Both the position numbers and the translations under genes were made by a program. 64,000 bases of DNA from Schistosoma haematobium (lineage: Eukaryota; Platyhelminthes; Trematoda; Strigeidida; Schistosomatidae). This document shows positions 58,343 to 64,000 of the stretch, one piece after another. Every line of letters starts with the position of its first letter. Within the stretch, counting starts at the first letter, position 1. The notes under the pieces are model-generated. The model searched no databases, was not told where the DNA came from, and saw only the letters and a list, made by a program, of their open reading frames with translations. The stretch spans positions 88,824,364-88,888,363 of the forward strand of contig NC_067196.1 of NCBI RefSeq assembly GCF_000699445.3, in the 5' to 3' direction.

Positions 58343-60912
58343 GAATGTACTTTTTTTATATTCCAATGATTAGAAAAATTGTATTTCTGAAGACGTTTCG
58401 TAATTTAATGTAAACCACTTCTTCAGAGTAAATAAGTAACCGAATAGTACAAAGGAAACAATGCAGAATATTTTGGGTGCAATCAAAATCATAATTATTC
58501 TGACCTATTATGATTTTGATTGTACTAAAAATATTCCGCATTATTTCATTTGTACTATTTAAACTTGGGTTAATTTAGTGTCGACTATTTATTTCCTCTG
58601 AAGAAGTGGTTCACATTAAGCTATGAAAAACGTCTTCAGAAATACAATTTTTCTACTCATTGGGATGTAACCAAAATATGTATTCATTATCAACTTTCTA
58701 GTTAATGCTCAATTAATTTGAAACTATCAAGTCCAACCTTGGCATGGATACTAATAGTAAAAATAATAAAAATATTAATACAATTGGTAAGACTATAATT
58801 TATGGACGACCTTTTAGTGACGCTAAACTGACCTTGAGAGTGTCCACCTAATAATTACGGTCAAATGAGGGTTATAAACCTGTGTGAAAAATGAGAATTA
58901 TTATTTACAGTTGATGATTAAGGTTAGGAATTCGACTTAGGGTTTTCATCATAAACTGACATCAGCTATAATGCCAGAACTCTATTTGTCCAAATAGATG
59001 AGTGAATTTCGCACCAAAATCTGAGATCTGTCATTTTATATCTGATTGATTCGTCCATAAATTACAGTCTTGTCGAATATAATCAAACCAAAGATCTACA
59101 CCAAAACAGAGTTCAATGAAGAATTCTGGTAGGTAGCCTATGCTCTTCCATAATGGGTAACAGGTGTAAGTAAGTAAAGATGTACAAATCATGCAAAATA
59201 TTTCAAAACATTTAGTCAGTGAATTAGGAATTAATTATCTGCTGTGAATAAAGAATTTAAACAATTTTCTGTATCATCAGTGGATCTAAATTGAAATTTC
59301 TTCGTATGATCATATCTTGAAGTTGTAGCCTTTGACAAAAAAAGAAGAACAATTTCATTCTAATTTTCGGATAAACTATGATGTTCACTTTACTTTCAGT
59401 TTGTGACTGTTAAAACAGACTAAACTTTTGTCATAATATATATTGACCTTTTAGATATTCAAGTAACGTTTCAGTGGTAATAGGCAACAGATTTTTACAA
59501 TGTAATGAAGTCTAATAGTTTAAATGTTGAACATAAATAAGCAATTACGCTACTATTTTTGATGGAGTTTTGTTCTCTGAGCTGGATGGTATGGTCGTGA
59601 TGACAAAATGGGAGAATCTCTCCAAAAAGCAGGCTCCCACTCAAGAACAGCTGTATTTTTTCCACTGGTGACTTGTCAGCATTTTCTACCAACAAGCGTA
59701 AGATACAGACCTCCAATCAGCTGCCCATTGGGATGGAGAATAGCTGGGCAAAGTGGAAGAAAAATGGTGCAGCTAAAGATAACGGATGCACATTACAGGA
59801 TCCGCAAATACCAACACGTCATAGAAGACCAAAAAATGAAGTTACAAAGGACGCTCACGTCAGAACAGTTGAAAATCTTGACAACAGCCATCGAAATATC
59901 ATGCAAACGACACAGAGAACAAAGAAAAAACACACAACCAAACCATCCAGCTTAGAGAACAAAACTTCATTAAAAATTATGCTACTAGTTTTGTACTTGT
60001 AAAGTGCTTATTAACCGCTACTACAATTTCATTTCATTAATTTATTACATAATTTCTATGATCTCTTTGCTCAAAATATTTAGTTTTCTTTGTTCACTGT
60101 CAGAACTATTGGACTTCACAAAAAACGGTAGCTTAATAAACCACATTATCATGATTTAGATAGCATTCTTAATAAATTGATTTCATTTGAGGAACTATTG
60201 AAAATCAAGAACAACTGGACAGTTTTTCTGTCTCATTATAGAATTCCATAACGTTCCTCATTCAAAACTCCACTTAAGTTCGAATTGACAACCTCTTTAG
60301 CTCAGATGAAGACCTTAACATGTAAATCACTAAGTTGACATCAAATGATTTACACTTGGAACTGCAGTCGATTCACTATGTTAAGCGACTATCCTCTGTC
60401 GCTACTGGTGATTCTTGTCGAATGTTTAAATTTCACCAGTTTCAACATACTAGAACTTGTTGAATTATCCTTTGAAGTAGATTGTTAGTAAGCTAATGAT
60501 GATCTTGCATTGTAGAAGGTTATGAACATTGAACCTTCAGAAATATAAATCAGCAAAATGCTAGGAACCATACGGATCATGTATAGATAAACTGTGACTG
60601 TACTTAGAAATTTAAACCCTAATAAATGGGCCGTTGTCTGCAAGTATGGCCTATTTATTTAAATTTTAATGTTTCATTGAATGTGAATGAAATAATCGTG
60701 TTAATAAAAGTACATCAGTTTAAAAATATACTAAAGGAGAGTTTTTAAAGTTGAATAGTTTTAAATGCTTCACTTTACTTACTTTTACGAACTTGTATAA
60801 GGTCTGGTCTCATACCAACTCGAAAACATTGTTTTAATCTACACGATGGACATTCACGACGAGTAGTTGGTGTGATTACATGTTCTCCGGATTTCGCTGT
60901 ACATGTTAATTC
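38830..60912 (-). CDS. Large nuclear receptor with CHC2 second zinc finger, 3' seven exons
   Basis: On the - strand, exons 60912-60783, 58262-57060, 54014-53068, 46651-46505 (3' end uncertain), 45579-45513, 42524-42037 and 40083-38830 join in one frame of about 1,411 residues. Splice phases agree at each junction (0/1, 1/1, 1/0, 0/0, 0/1, 1/0). The first exon holds the end of a nuclear-receptor DNA-binding domain ([20 protein letters not shown]). The middle exons form a hinge of over 700 residues with Asn, Ser, His and Thr runs. The last two hold a divergent ligand-binding domain with large low-complexity inserts. The role by family is ligand- or partner-regulated transcription in the nucleus. 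The first zinc finger and P-box lie beyond 60912, so I do not assign a subfamily or symbol. Several AT-rich coding runs look like expanded microsatellites. Confidence 0.8.
40185..40440 (+). repeat. Smα-type SINE with conserved hammerhead ribozyme
   Basis: tRNA-like head AGATAAGTGGATAACGCCATG and GGGTTCGTGTAC, then hammerhead: CTGACGA (40361-40367), stem II GTTCC/GGGAC, GAAA (40382-40385), short stem III, H17 U at 40393, stem I CCAG/TTGG. Every core position is compatible with activity. Confidence 0.82.
40608..40985 (-). mobile_element. RTE-like 3' fragment, diverged
   Basis: CTACTTACTTACTTAGGGCTATTAC at the 3' end. The remaining C-terminal region is heavily mutated. In a nuclear receptor upstream intron and in sense with that gene. 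Confidence 0.65.
41465..41960 (-). repeat. Hammerhead/tRNA-like repeat (family 2), tandem arrangement
   Basis: Two tRNA-like heads about 400 bp apart in the same orientation (41521-41560 and 41895-41945), with one ribozyme and one full body between them. So more than one unit in tandem. The ribozyme core CTGAAGA and GATGAAA is conserved, but stem III reads ACAGTCGT. Confidence 0.75.
42037..42524 (-). CDS. Nuclear receptor exon, start of divergent ligand-binding domain
   Basis: It codes for about 163 residues including [39 protein letters not shown], an Asn/His-rich loop and [12 protein letters not shown], donor GTAAGT. Joined to the next exon, [20 protein letters not shown] resembles the helix 4-5 signature of receptor ligand-binding domains. 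A MITE-like element starts about 60 bp upstream of its acceptor. Confidence 0.7.
42583..42905. mobile_element. MITE-like element, copy 1
   Basis: Terminal inverted repeat GGTGAGACTATCATTTATAG at the left and its complement-like ATAAATTATAGTCTTGCC at the right. The interior (TGAGGGTTATAAACC, ACTGACATCAGCTATAAT) matches 58788-59078. No coding capacity. Confidence 0.7.
43129..43341 (-). other. Short secreted-type ORF (70 codons), unproven
   Basis: ATG-initiated frame on the - strand: [20 protein letters not shown] has a signal-peptide-like hydrophobic core, then [18 protein letters not shown] after a tetrabasic site. It lies inside a nuclear receptor intron in the same strand. It could be a small peptide precursor or pure chance. 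Confidence 0.2.
44150..44868 (+). pseudogene. Penelope-like element remnant, GIY-YIG end
   Basis: Frame 1 (to 44392) holds [17 protein letters not shown], then a frameshift gives [20 protein letters not shown] and [20 protein letters not shown] with a downstream HLFQTGHTA. That is the linker and GIY-YIG endonuclease of a Penelope-like retroelement, distinct in sequence from the one at 23240. Confidence 0.85.
44880..45510. other. Nuclear receptor intron, no feature
   Basis: AT-rich with short ATT triplets at 44938-44970 and TCTC dinucleotides at 45091-45103. Confidence 0.4.
45513..45579 (-). CDS. Probable nuclear receptor short exon
   Basis: A 67-nt exon between CTTTTTTTCAG and GTAAGTTA is open in one frame only ([20 protein letters not shown]). 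It ends in phase 1, exactly what the next exon needs. Support is splice signals and phase, not homology. Confidence 0.55.
46505..46651 (-). CDS. Probable nuclear receptor exon, hydrophobic helix
   Basis: A strong acceptor (TTTTCTTTTAG) opens [20 protein letters not shown] and continues to DIYNPE. Only this frame is open and it fits phase 0 on both sides if the donor is GAG|GTAGCT at 46505. The open frame runs to a TAG at 46433, so an alternative donor nearer 46455 is possible. No motif is recognised beyond amphipathic, helix-like character. Confidence 0.5.
46749..46821. repeat. (GATA)n microsatellite, 18 units
   Basis: Uninterrupted GATA/TAGA tetramers over 73 bp, likely length-polymorphic. 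Confidence 0.98.
47205..47716 (+). mobile_element. RTE-like 3' fragment
   Basis: [20 protein letters not shown] then a frame change to [16 protein letters not shown], ending AGTAACACACGTAAGTAAGTAAGG. In a nuclear receptor intron, antisense to it. Confidence 0.82.
47720..48760. other. Nuclear receptor intron, no feature recognised
   Basis: The 110-codon frame at 48017-48349 is hydrophobic but lacks known motifs. Confidence 0.35.
48768..48793. repeat. (AT)n microsatellite
   Basis: Twelve TA dinucleotides, just 5' of the SINE at 48835. Confidence 0.9.
48835..49140 (-). repeat. Smα-type SINE, - copy
   Basis: Shares TATCTTCCCATTGTTATTTA and GATCAGTCTCTTGTTGGCATA with copies near 19940 and 40195. 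Ribozyme GGACGAAACGCGTGTC is kept, but the core reads TTAACAA, so inactive. Confidence 0.75.
49750..49880 (+). repeat. Hammerhead/tRNA-like repeat (family 2), truncated in the ribozyme
   Basis: B-box GGTTCGAATCTCGCGGG and GATGCGCACTGCTGAGGAGTC, then the sequence stops matching at 49879. The body half preceding it is in the opposite sense. Confidence 0.65.
49905..50175 (-). repeat. Dispersed repeat family D, copy 4
   Basis: Reverse copy: TACTACTGATATCAACAGAT, GTGAATGATTGCTGTGGAAA and TTAAGATGTTCTGTAATTTTGC match the family. Confidence 0.55.
50670..50945 (+). repeat. Third tRNA-like SINE with decayed hammerhead
   Basis: GCCCAGTGGTAACGTCCCTGAC (A-box-like) and AGGATCAAATCC (B-box-like) precede CTGAGGAGTGCC...GCACAAAACC. 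The latter has the layout of a hammerhead (CTGAGGA plus paired stem II) with GAAA eroded to AAAA. Confidence 0.5.
50950..52600. other. Nuclear receptor intron, unclassified
   Basis: A GC-richer patch at 52000-52150 (CTCCTTCTGAGCCTCCTACAG) may be an LTR or transposon piece. 51440-51600 has a weakly matching family-2 fragment. Confidence 0.3.
52640..52998. repeat. Foldback family, + end fragment
   Basis: Ends with GATGATGTCGTCCAGAAGAACGATGAAAGC, CAACCAAACCATCC and AACAAAACTCCATCAAAATC, then ACAAATCTTCTCTACC. No left arm is seen. Confidence 0.6.
53068..54014 (-). CDS. Nuclear receptor exon, low-complexity hinge part 2
   Basis: About 315 residues start [16 protein letters not shown], then a Pro/Thr run ([13 protein letters not shown]), a long Ser run and Asn runs, ending [10 protein letters not shown] before donor GTAAGT. 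I chose the acceptor AACCTAG at 54015 because it restores the phase left by the previous exon. An alternative acceptor ~37 nt upstream would break the frame. Confidence 0.7.
54320..54500 (+). repeat. Hammerhead/tRNA-like repeat (family 2) with conserved ribozyme
   Basis: B-box GGTTTGAATCCCGCGGGCAGG, CTGAGGA (54392-54398), GAAA (54414-54417), ACGGCCGTC, then TAGTGC. The stem I closing pair is A54391-T54426 where other copies have G-C. Stem II is short (GTT/GAC). Confidence 0.8.
54599..54716. repeat. 53-bp-arm palindrome of the foldback family
   Basis: Left arm 54599-54651 and right arm 54664-54716 pair with few mismatches around a 12-nt loop. The arms carry GATGGAGTTTTGTT and TTTGTAGCTTAAGTGGATG. 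Confidence 0.85.
54720..54950. repeat. Foldback family interior plus inverted terminus
   Basis: AATGGGAGAATTGAACC, CAACTTCCCATTGGGATGGA and the end AACTCAGAGAACAGAACTCC correspond to the element at 59556-59978. Confidence 0.6.
55000..55635. other. Nuclear receptor intron, nothing recognised
   Basis: Short frames at 54970-55209 and 55498-55630 have no motifs. Confidence 0.35.
55640..56418 (+). mobile_element. RTE-like retrotransposon, 5'-truncated copy
   Basis: [38 protein letters not shown] and [16 protein letters not shown] in one frame, then a frameshift near 56115 to [20 protein letters not shown] and [19 protein letters not shown] stop and CGTAAGTAAGTAG. Well preserved. Antisense to the nuclear receptor. 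Confidence 0.88.
56440..56515 (+). pseudogene. Small Penelope-like fragment
   Basis: CATCATGAGGCTCAATCTCGTCTCTTTATA and CTATAAGGATTCAAGGTAACG align with 13674-13735 of the Penelope-like remnant at 13451. Confidence 0.5.
57060..58262 (-). CDS. Nuclear receptor exon, low-complexity hinge part 1
   Basis: It begins [20 protein letters not shown], a basic extension directly after the DNA-binding domain. It continues for about 400 residues dominated by Asn, Ser, His and Thr, encoded by AAT/CAT/TCA repeats. The donor is GTTAGT with the split codon completed by the next exon. No known domain is seen in the hinge. Confidence 0.8.
58303..58341. repeat. (TAA)n microsatellite
   Basis: Twelve to thirteen AAT triplets just upstream of nuclear receptor exon 58262. 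Confidence 0.95.
58365..58668. repeat. Long imperfect palindrome with Penelope-like terminal motif
   Basis: 58366-58495 and 58500-58668 are inverted relatives (AAAATTGTATTTCTGAAGAC at the outer ends, AATCATAAT at the centre). Each arm holds CACTTCTTCAG, as found near Penelope-like termini. One arm has a ~30-bp extra segment. Confidence 0.75.
58788..59078. mobile_element. MITE-like element, copy 2
   Basis: Starts GGTAAGACTATAATTTATGG and ends TCCATAAATTACAGTCTTG, a terminal inverted repeat of about 22 bp. Interior matches 42583-42905. Confidence 0.75.
59112..59182 (+). mobile_element. RTE-like 3' end, tiny fragment
   Basis: TAGGTAGCCTATGCTCTTCC to GTAACAGGTGTAAGTAAGTAAAG. Confidence 0.6.
59556..59978. 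mobile_element. Foldback element with ~35-bp terminal inverted repeats
   Basis: Left end TTTTTGATGGAGTTTTGTTC...GGATGGT (59556-59590) and right end ACCATCC...GAACAAAACTTCATTAAAAA (59942-59978) are inverted. Inside is a 115-codon + frame (59608-59955) with a basic, helical C-terminus ([20 protein letters not shown]). No transposase motif is seen. Confidence 0.7.
60000..60780. other. Nuclear receptor intron, no feature
   Basis: AT-rich. GAACTCCACTTAAGTTCG-like segment near 60265 may be a repeat trace. Confidence 0.35.
60783..60912 (-). CDS. Nuclear receptor exon, second zinc finger and C-terminal extension
   Basis: The acceptor TTTTTTTAG is followed by [20 protein letters not shown] then [20 protein letters not shown] and VRK, donor GTAAGT. 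CxxCRLKxCxxVGM is diagnostic for nuclear receptors. The spacing C-x6-H-x9-C-x2-C shows His in place of the usual second zinc-ligand Cys of finger II. Confidence 0.92.
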
Positions 60913-60959
60913 CTAAAAAAACAAGAAAAATAATAATTTCTCACGTAAATTAACATAGC

Positions 60960-61275
60960 TGGAATTATCAAAAAGGGTTTTGTGGAGATTTTAGTAATTC
61001 CAATAGTTGAAATCATGAGTCAATTGAAGCTAGACCACCATGGATAACGTGGAAGCACTGGATGATCGTTTCATCCTAGTGTGCATCCACGATCCCGATT
61101 CGAACCCAGGACCTATCAGTCTCGCGCGCGAGTGCTTAACCACTGGACCACTGAGCCGTCCGGCATCTGACGGTGTTAACGTCTAACCTCAACTAATCCA
61201 GAAAATTGCGCCACCGTACACCATTTTCTTCAGTGAGCTGATATCTTACAACAGACCTGGTTGAACTCCACTGGT
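60960..61275 (-). repeat. Hammerhead/tRNA-like repeat (family 2), ribozyme deleted
   Basis: Tail CAATTGAAGCTAGACCACCATGG, then TTTCATCCTAGTGTGCATCC: the CTGANGA half is deleted. tRNA-like head CCGATTCGAACCCAGGACC and body CAACTAATCCAGAAAATTGCG are kept. Confidence 0.7.
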
Positions 61276-61279
61276 AAAG

Positions 61280-62640
61280 GCTGGAATTGTATTTGTTCGT
61301 TTGTATAACCCTGATTGGGATTAAAATCTCTAAATTAATTACAAAAATATAATAGATAGAGTCAAAGTATAAAGAAATGAAGAAGACAGGATTAGAAGTA
61401 GTAGTGAACATTTATGAAATCCAAGATATATATTACAAGTTATGCAAGATTTATGAAATGGATGTAAATAAATTGATTACTGTATTCAAATTTATATTGA
61501 TAAACAGTCTTCAGTCATTAGAACATTTCACGCTCAGAAAAGTGTTGATCATTGTAATTTAGTAGATATGAATTCATTCAAATGATTCGTGTTTGTCTTA
61601 ATATAAATATCGATATGGGTTTAGGTAGAAAAACAGTTGAAGTTCCAACCAACATCAAAGTCTTAAAATCCTACTATATATAAATAAAATCATCGATTAG
61701 AAACTTGCATGAATTCGTGTCTTCCCAGTTTTGTTACACAATATGTTTGAAGGAAATGTGGTGAAAGATAGATGTAAGTCGATAGGGGGAGAATACATGA
61801 ATACGAAGAGTAGAAGCATTTAAATCTATGTTTTATTTTATCCTCGTTTGGCTGGTCCTTAACCGGTAACTTACCGGTTAAGTGACTAATACTAAGATGT
61901 ATACATATTCTCAAATGAAACACTCACTTATTTCATTAATTTTTACGGTGTCCTAGATTATTTATCCGTTACAAGCTGATTGATAAATAACACAATCTGT
62001 GTAGGTTTATAGTTTCATCAACTGATTTGCTTGAAGTAATTAAAGGGTTTGAGTCAAATCTCAACACTGTTCACTTAGTGACTTTAACATAGTAGTGAAT
62101 CATACTAAATACATCTATACTTGACTAATATAGCACATCGATTATTCTTTCTGGTTATATCGTAAAACTGAAGGATAAAAAGAAAGTAAATGTCGTACAG
62201 GCTTCTTAATAATAGGTAAATAAAAAACGACTAACTTGGGTCTTAGACCTATTCTTTTCTGCATAGATTCTAAAATTAGAAGCCAACACTACCGGAATGA
62301 TTTGACTTTTGAAATATGAATAGGGAATAAACCTTAGTGAATCCCTTTTAAATTTTGAAACTGTGAATTGTATACAAAACGTATTTACTTCACTTTTTCA
62401 TTGGTATCACCTAGTTGAACTGTCATAAATATAGTTTAGTAATTTTTGAGACTATATTAACATAATCAATATACTTATACTTATCAAAGAAATATTTCTT
62501 ATAAGATAATTTATAGTAGGATTGAATACTTCAATTGTCTCAGGTTCTAAACAAAGTTCTAACGTTCCAACGTTCTAACAGTTCAACGTTTGGTTCATTG
62601 AAAAAGTACTTGAAATGGCCTTTACCTGAATTTCAATAGT
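61280..62640. other. No gene seen
   Basis: AT-rich, upstream of the nuclear receptor exon at 60912 (probably intron). The frame encoding the first zinc finger was looked for and not found. Confidence 0.35.
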
Positions 62641-63180
62641 TTTTGTCCAATCAGTTACAAGAAAGCATTGGTTAAAACACTATTTCTCAGGGTAGAAAGG
62701 AAATGTACCATCGACAAACTGGAAGAATTAATGAACGTGGAAAAATATCTAAGAGACAAATTTTACCCACAAAGGTTTATTGACAAATATAAAAAGCCTA
62801 AAGAAAACAAGACGAAAATAATTACGGTCAATAAAAAGTCAATATCTATAAATTCTAACTTCAAAGGTAATGATGTCACATACATAATCAACAGGAGGCT
62901 GAATACTGAGCTAGCCAGAACTTATCCGGCTGTCAAACTCTTACTTCTCTATAAAACAACGTGTTCAATAACCCAATCAAAGATCGACAAGCAACCCTTT
63001 CATGTTACCACCAACTATATTTATAAATTTACGTGTACCTGCCAAAGCAGCTATACTGGCCGAACAGAAAGGAGGGCAAACCTTAGATTTTTCTTAACAT
63101 GTTCCAAAACGTCTCAGAACAAGGGAAAGAAAGAATCTAAACAGTACAATCATCAAACATTTCCTTGATACAGGACTTTG
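62640..63180 (+). pseudogene. Penelope-like element remnant, RT end and GIY-YIG start
   Basis: 166-codon frame: VEKYLRDKFYPQRFIDKYKK, then TYIINRRLNTELARTYPAVK and NYIYKFTCTCQSSYTGRTER. The IYKF...SYTGRT motif is GIY-YIG, but a Thr replaces Ile. It breaks off after ~30 residues of endonuclease, followed by (AT)n at 63190-63212. Confidence 0.8.
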
Positions 63181-63189
63181 CTCTTTTGC

Positions 63190-63212
63190 ATAATATATAT
63201 ATATATATATAT
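63190..63212. repeat. (AT)n microsatellite
   Basis: TA dinucleotides directly after the Penelope-like remnant. Confidence 0.9.
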
Positions 63213-64000
63213 TTACAATATTCAGTCTATTCAATCTATTTACACCCTTTCTCTACTATACTAATGTGTCTTCAATACAACTTTCAATCAAACTCTTTCA
63301 TGTATGTAATCTAAACCCATTATGTAATTATGATTCTTAAATATCACAGGTTGTAAGCAGCTGACGAGAATCTACGAAATAAAAATGAATTCATGCTATT
63401 CTGCTAGAATCTTTGTTTTTACTCTTTTCAAAATGATAAAGGGAACTATGATGTATGAAAGCTCTAACTGCTTACCTCGTAGAAATAAAGATGCATATCT
63501 TTTGAACTTGTTCTGACTAACTTTTAGTATGTTACATTATTTTCTATGGAATAATTTACTGCAATCTCTTCACATAACCAAAATACTACTATCATTTATT
63601 CATATTATCAATTTGAACTTTAGCTTGGATACTGAATTAGATATGCTAACACCTTTGACTATAATCCATCCTACAAGTTAAACTATAGGGTAATAAAATG
63701 TCTAATCACTGTTATTACTTAGCGTCATTATTAGATTACCCTTTATGCAAATATTTTACCTTTACACTGTCCTTGGTAAGTGAAACTAACTTAAATAACA
63801 TTTATCACAGTCAATAGATTATAAATCAACTTGGAACTTGTATGACAACAAACTTGTCAAATTAAGATTTGCTGCTTTTGTTTTGTACACCCTAATGTTA
63901 ACGATTATGAAATAATGTGAAGATTCCAGTGATTATACTGCACATTTAATTGATGTCATCAAATAAAAAATGAACGATATTAGTATGTAAATCTTAATAA
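63213..64000. other. No feature seen
   Basis: AT-rich sequence without supported exon, RNA or repeat. Confidence 0.4.

Noticed and set aside
61000..64000. First zinc-finger exon of the nuclear receptor
   Set aside because: No C-x2-C-x13-C-x2-C frame with CEGCK-like P-box was seen on the - strand, so it probably lies outside the window.

Overview
The window is AT-rich eukaryotic DNA and almost certainly comes from a schistosome blood fluke (Platyhelminthes, genus Schistosoma). Three things point there: hammerhead-ribozyme SINEs of the Smα type, RTE-clade non-LTR retrotransposons ending in (TAAG)n repeats, and Penelope-like elements, all packed into long introns around short exons with GTAAG-type donors. 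I cannot fix the species. No bacterial-style gene, operon or CRISPR array is present, and most isolated open frames are retroelement debris or chance.

Two multi-exon host genes converge. On the + strand, 5137-31963, eleven exons encode the C-terminal ~500 residues of a cyclic-nucleotide phosphodiesterase closest to PDE8, with the whole catalytic domain and stop codon. Its N-terminal part (response-regulator/PAS in the family) must lie upstream of or hidden in 1-5136. On the - strand, 60912 down to 38830, seven exons encode ~1,411 residues of a very large nuclear receptor: the second DNA-binding zinc finger, a hinge of more than 700 residues rich in Asn/Ser/His/Thr runs, and a divergent ligand-binding domain. 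Its first zinc finger lies beyond the right edge. The second finger has His where one zinc-ligand Cys is expected (a CHC2 finger). Splice phases agree at every junction of both models; one donor (46505) is uncertain.

The rest is a dense mobile-element landscape. There are about twelve pieces of one RTE-like family, including a near full-length dead copy at 24336-27560. Four separate Penelope-like GIY-YIG remnants occur. There are at least seven Smα-type SINE copies and about fourteen copies of a second tRNA-related repeat that also carries a hammerhead ribozyme, four of which across the two families look close to catalytically intact. Other repeats include a three-copy ~465-bp LTR-like repeat, a two-copy MITE with terminal inverted repeats, a foldback family built on a 25-bp conserved terminus, and many microsatellites. 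RTE copies lie mostly antisense to the host gene they occupy.

The intergenic stretch between the two convergent 3' ends (31964-38829) holds likely 3' UTR sequence, RTE and SINE fragments, a compositionally odd GC-richer block at 35785-36420 and simple repeats. The most notable points are the ribozyme-bearing tRNA-like repeat with tandem and foldback arrangements (retrozyme-like), the CHC2 nuclear receptor, and a near-identical inverted RTE pair inside a PDE8 intron.
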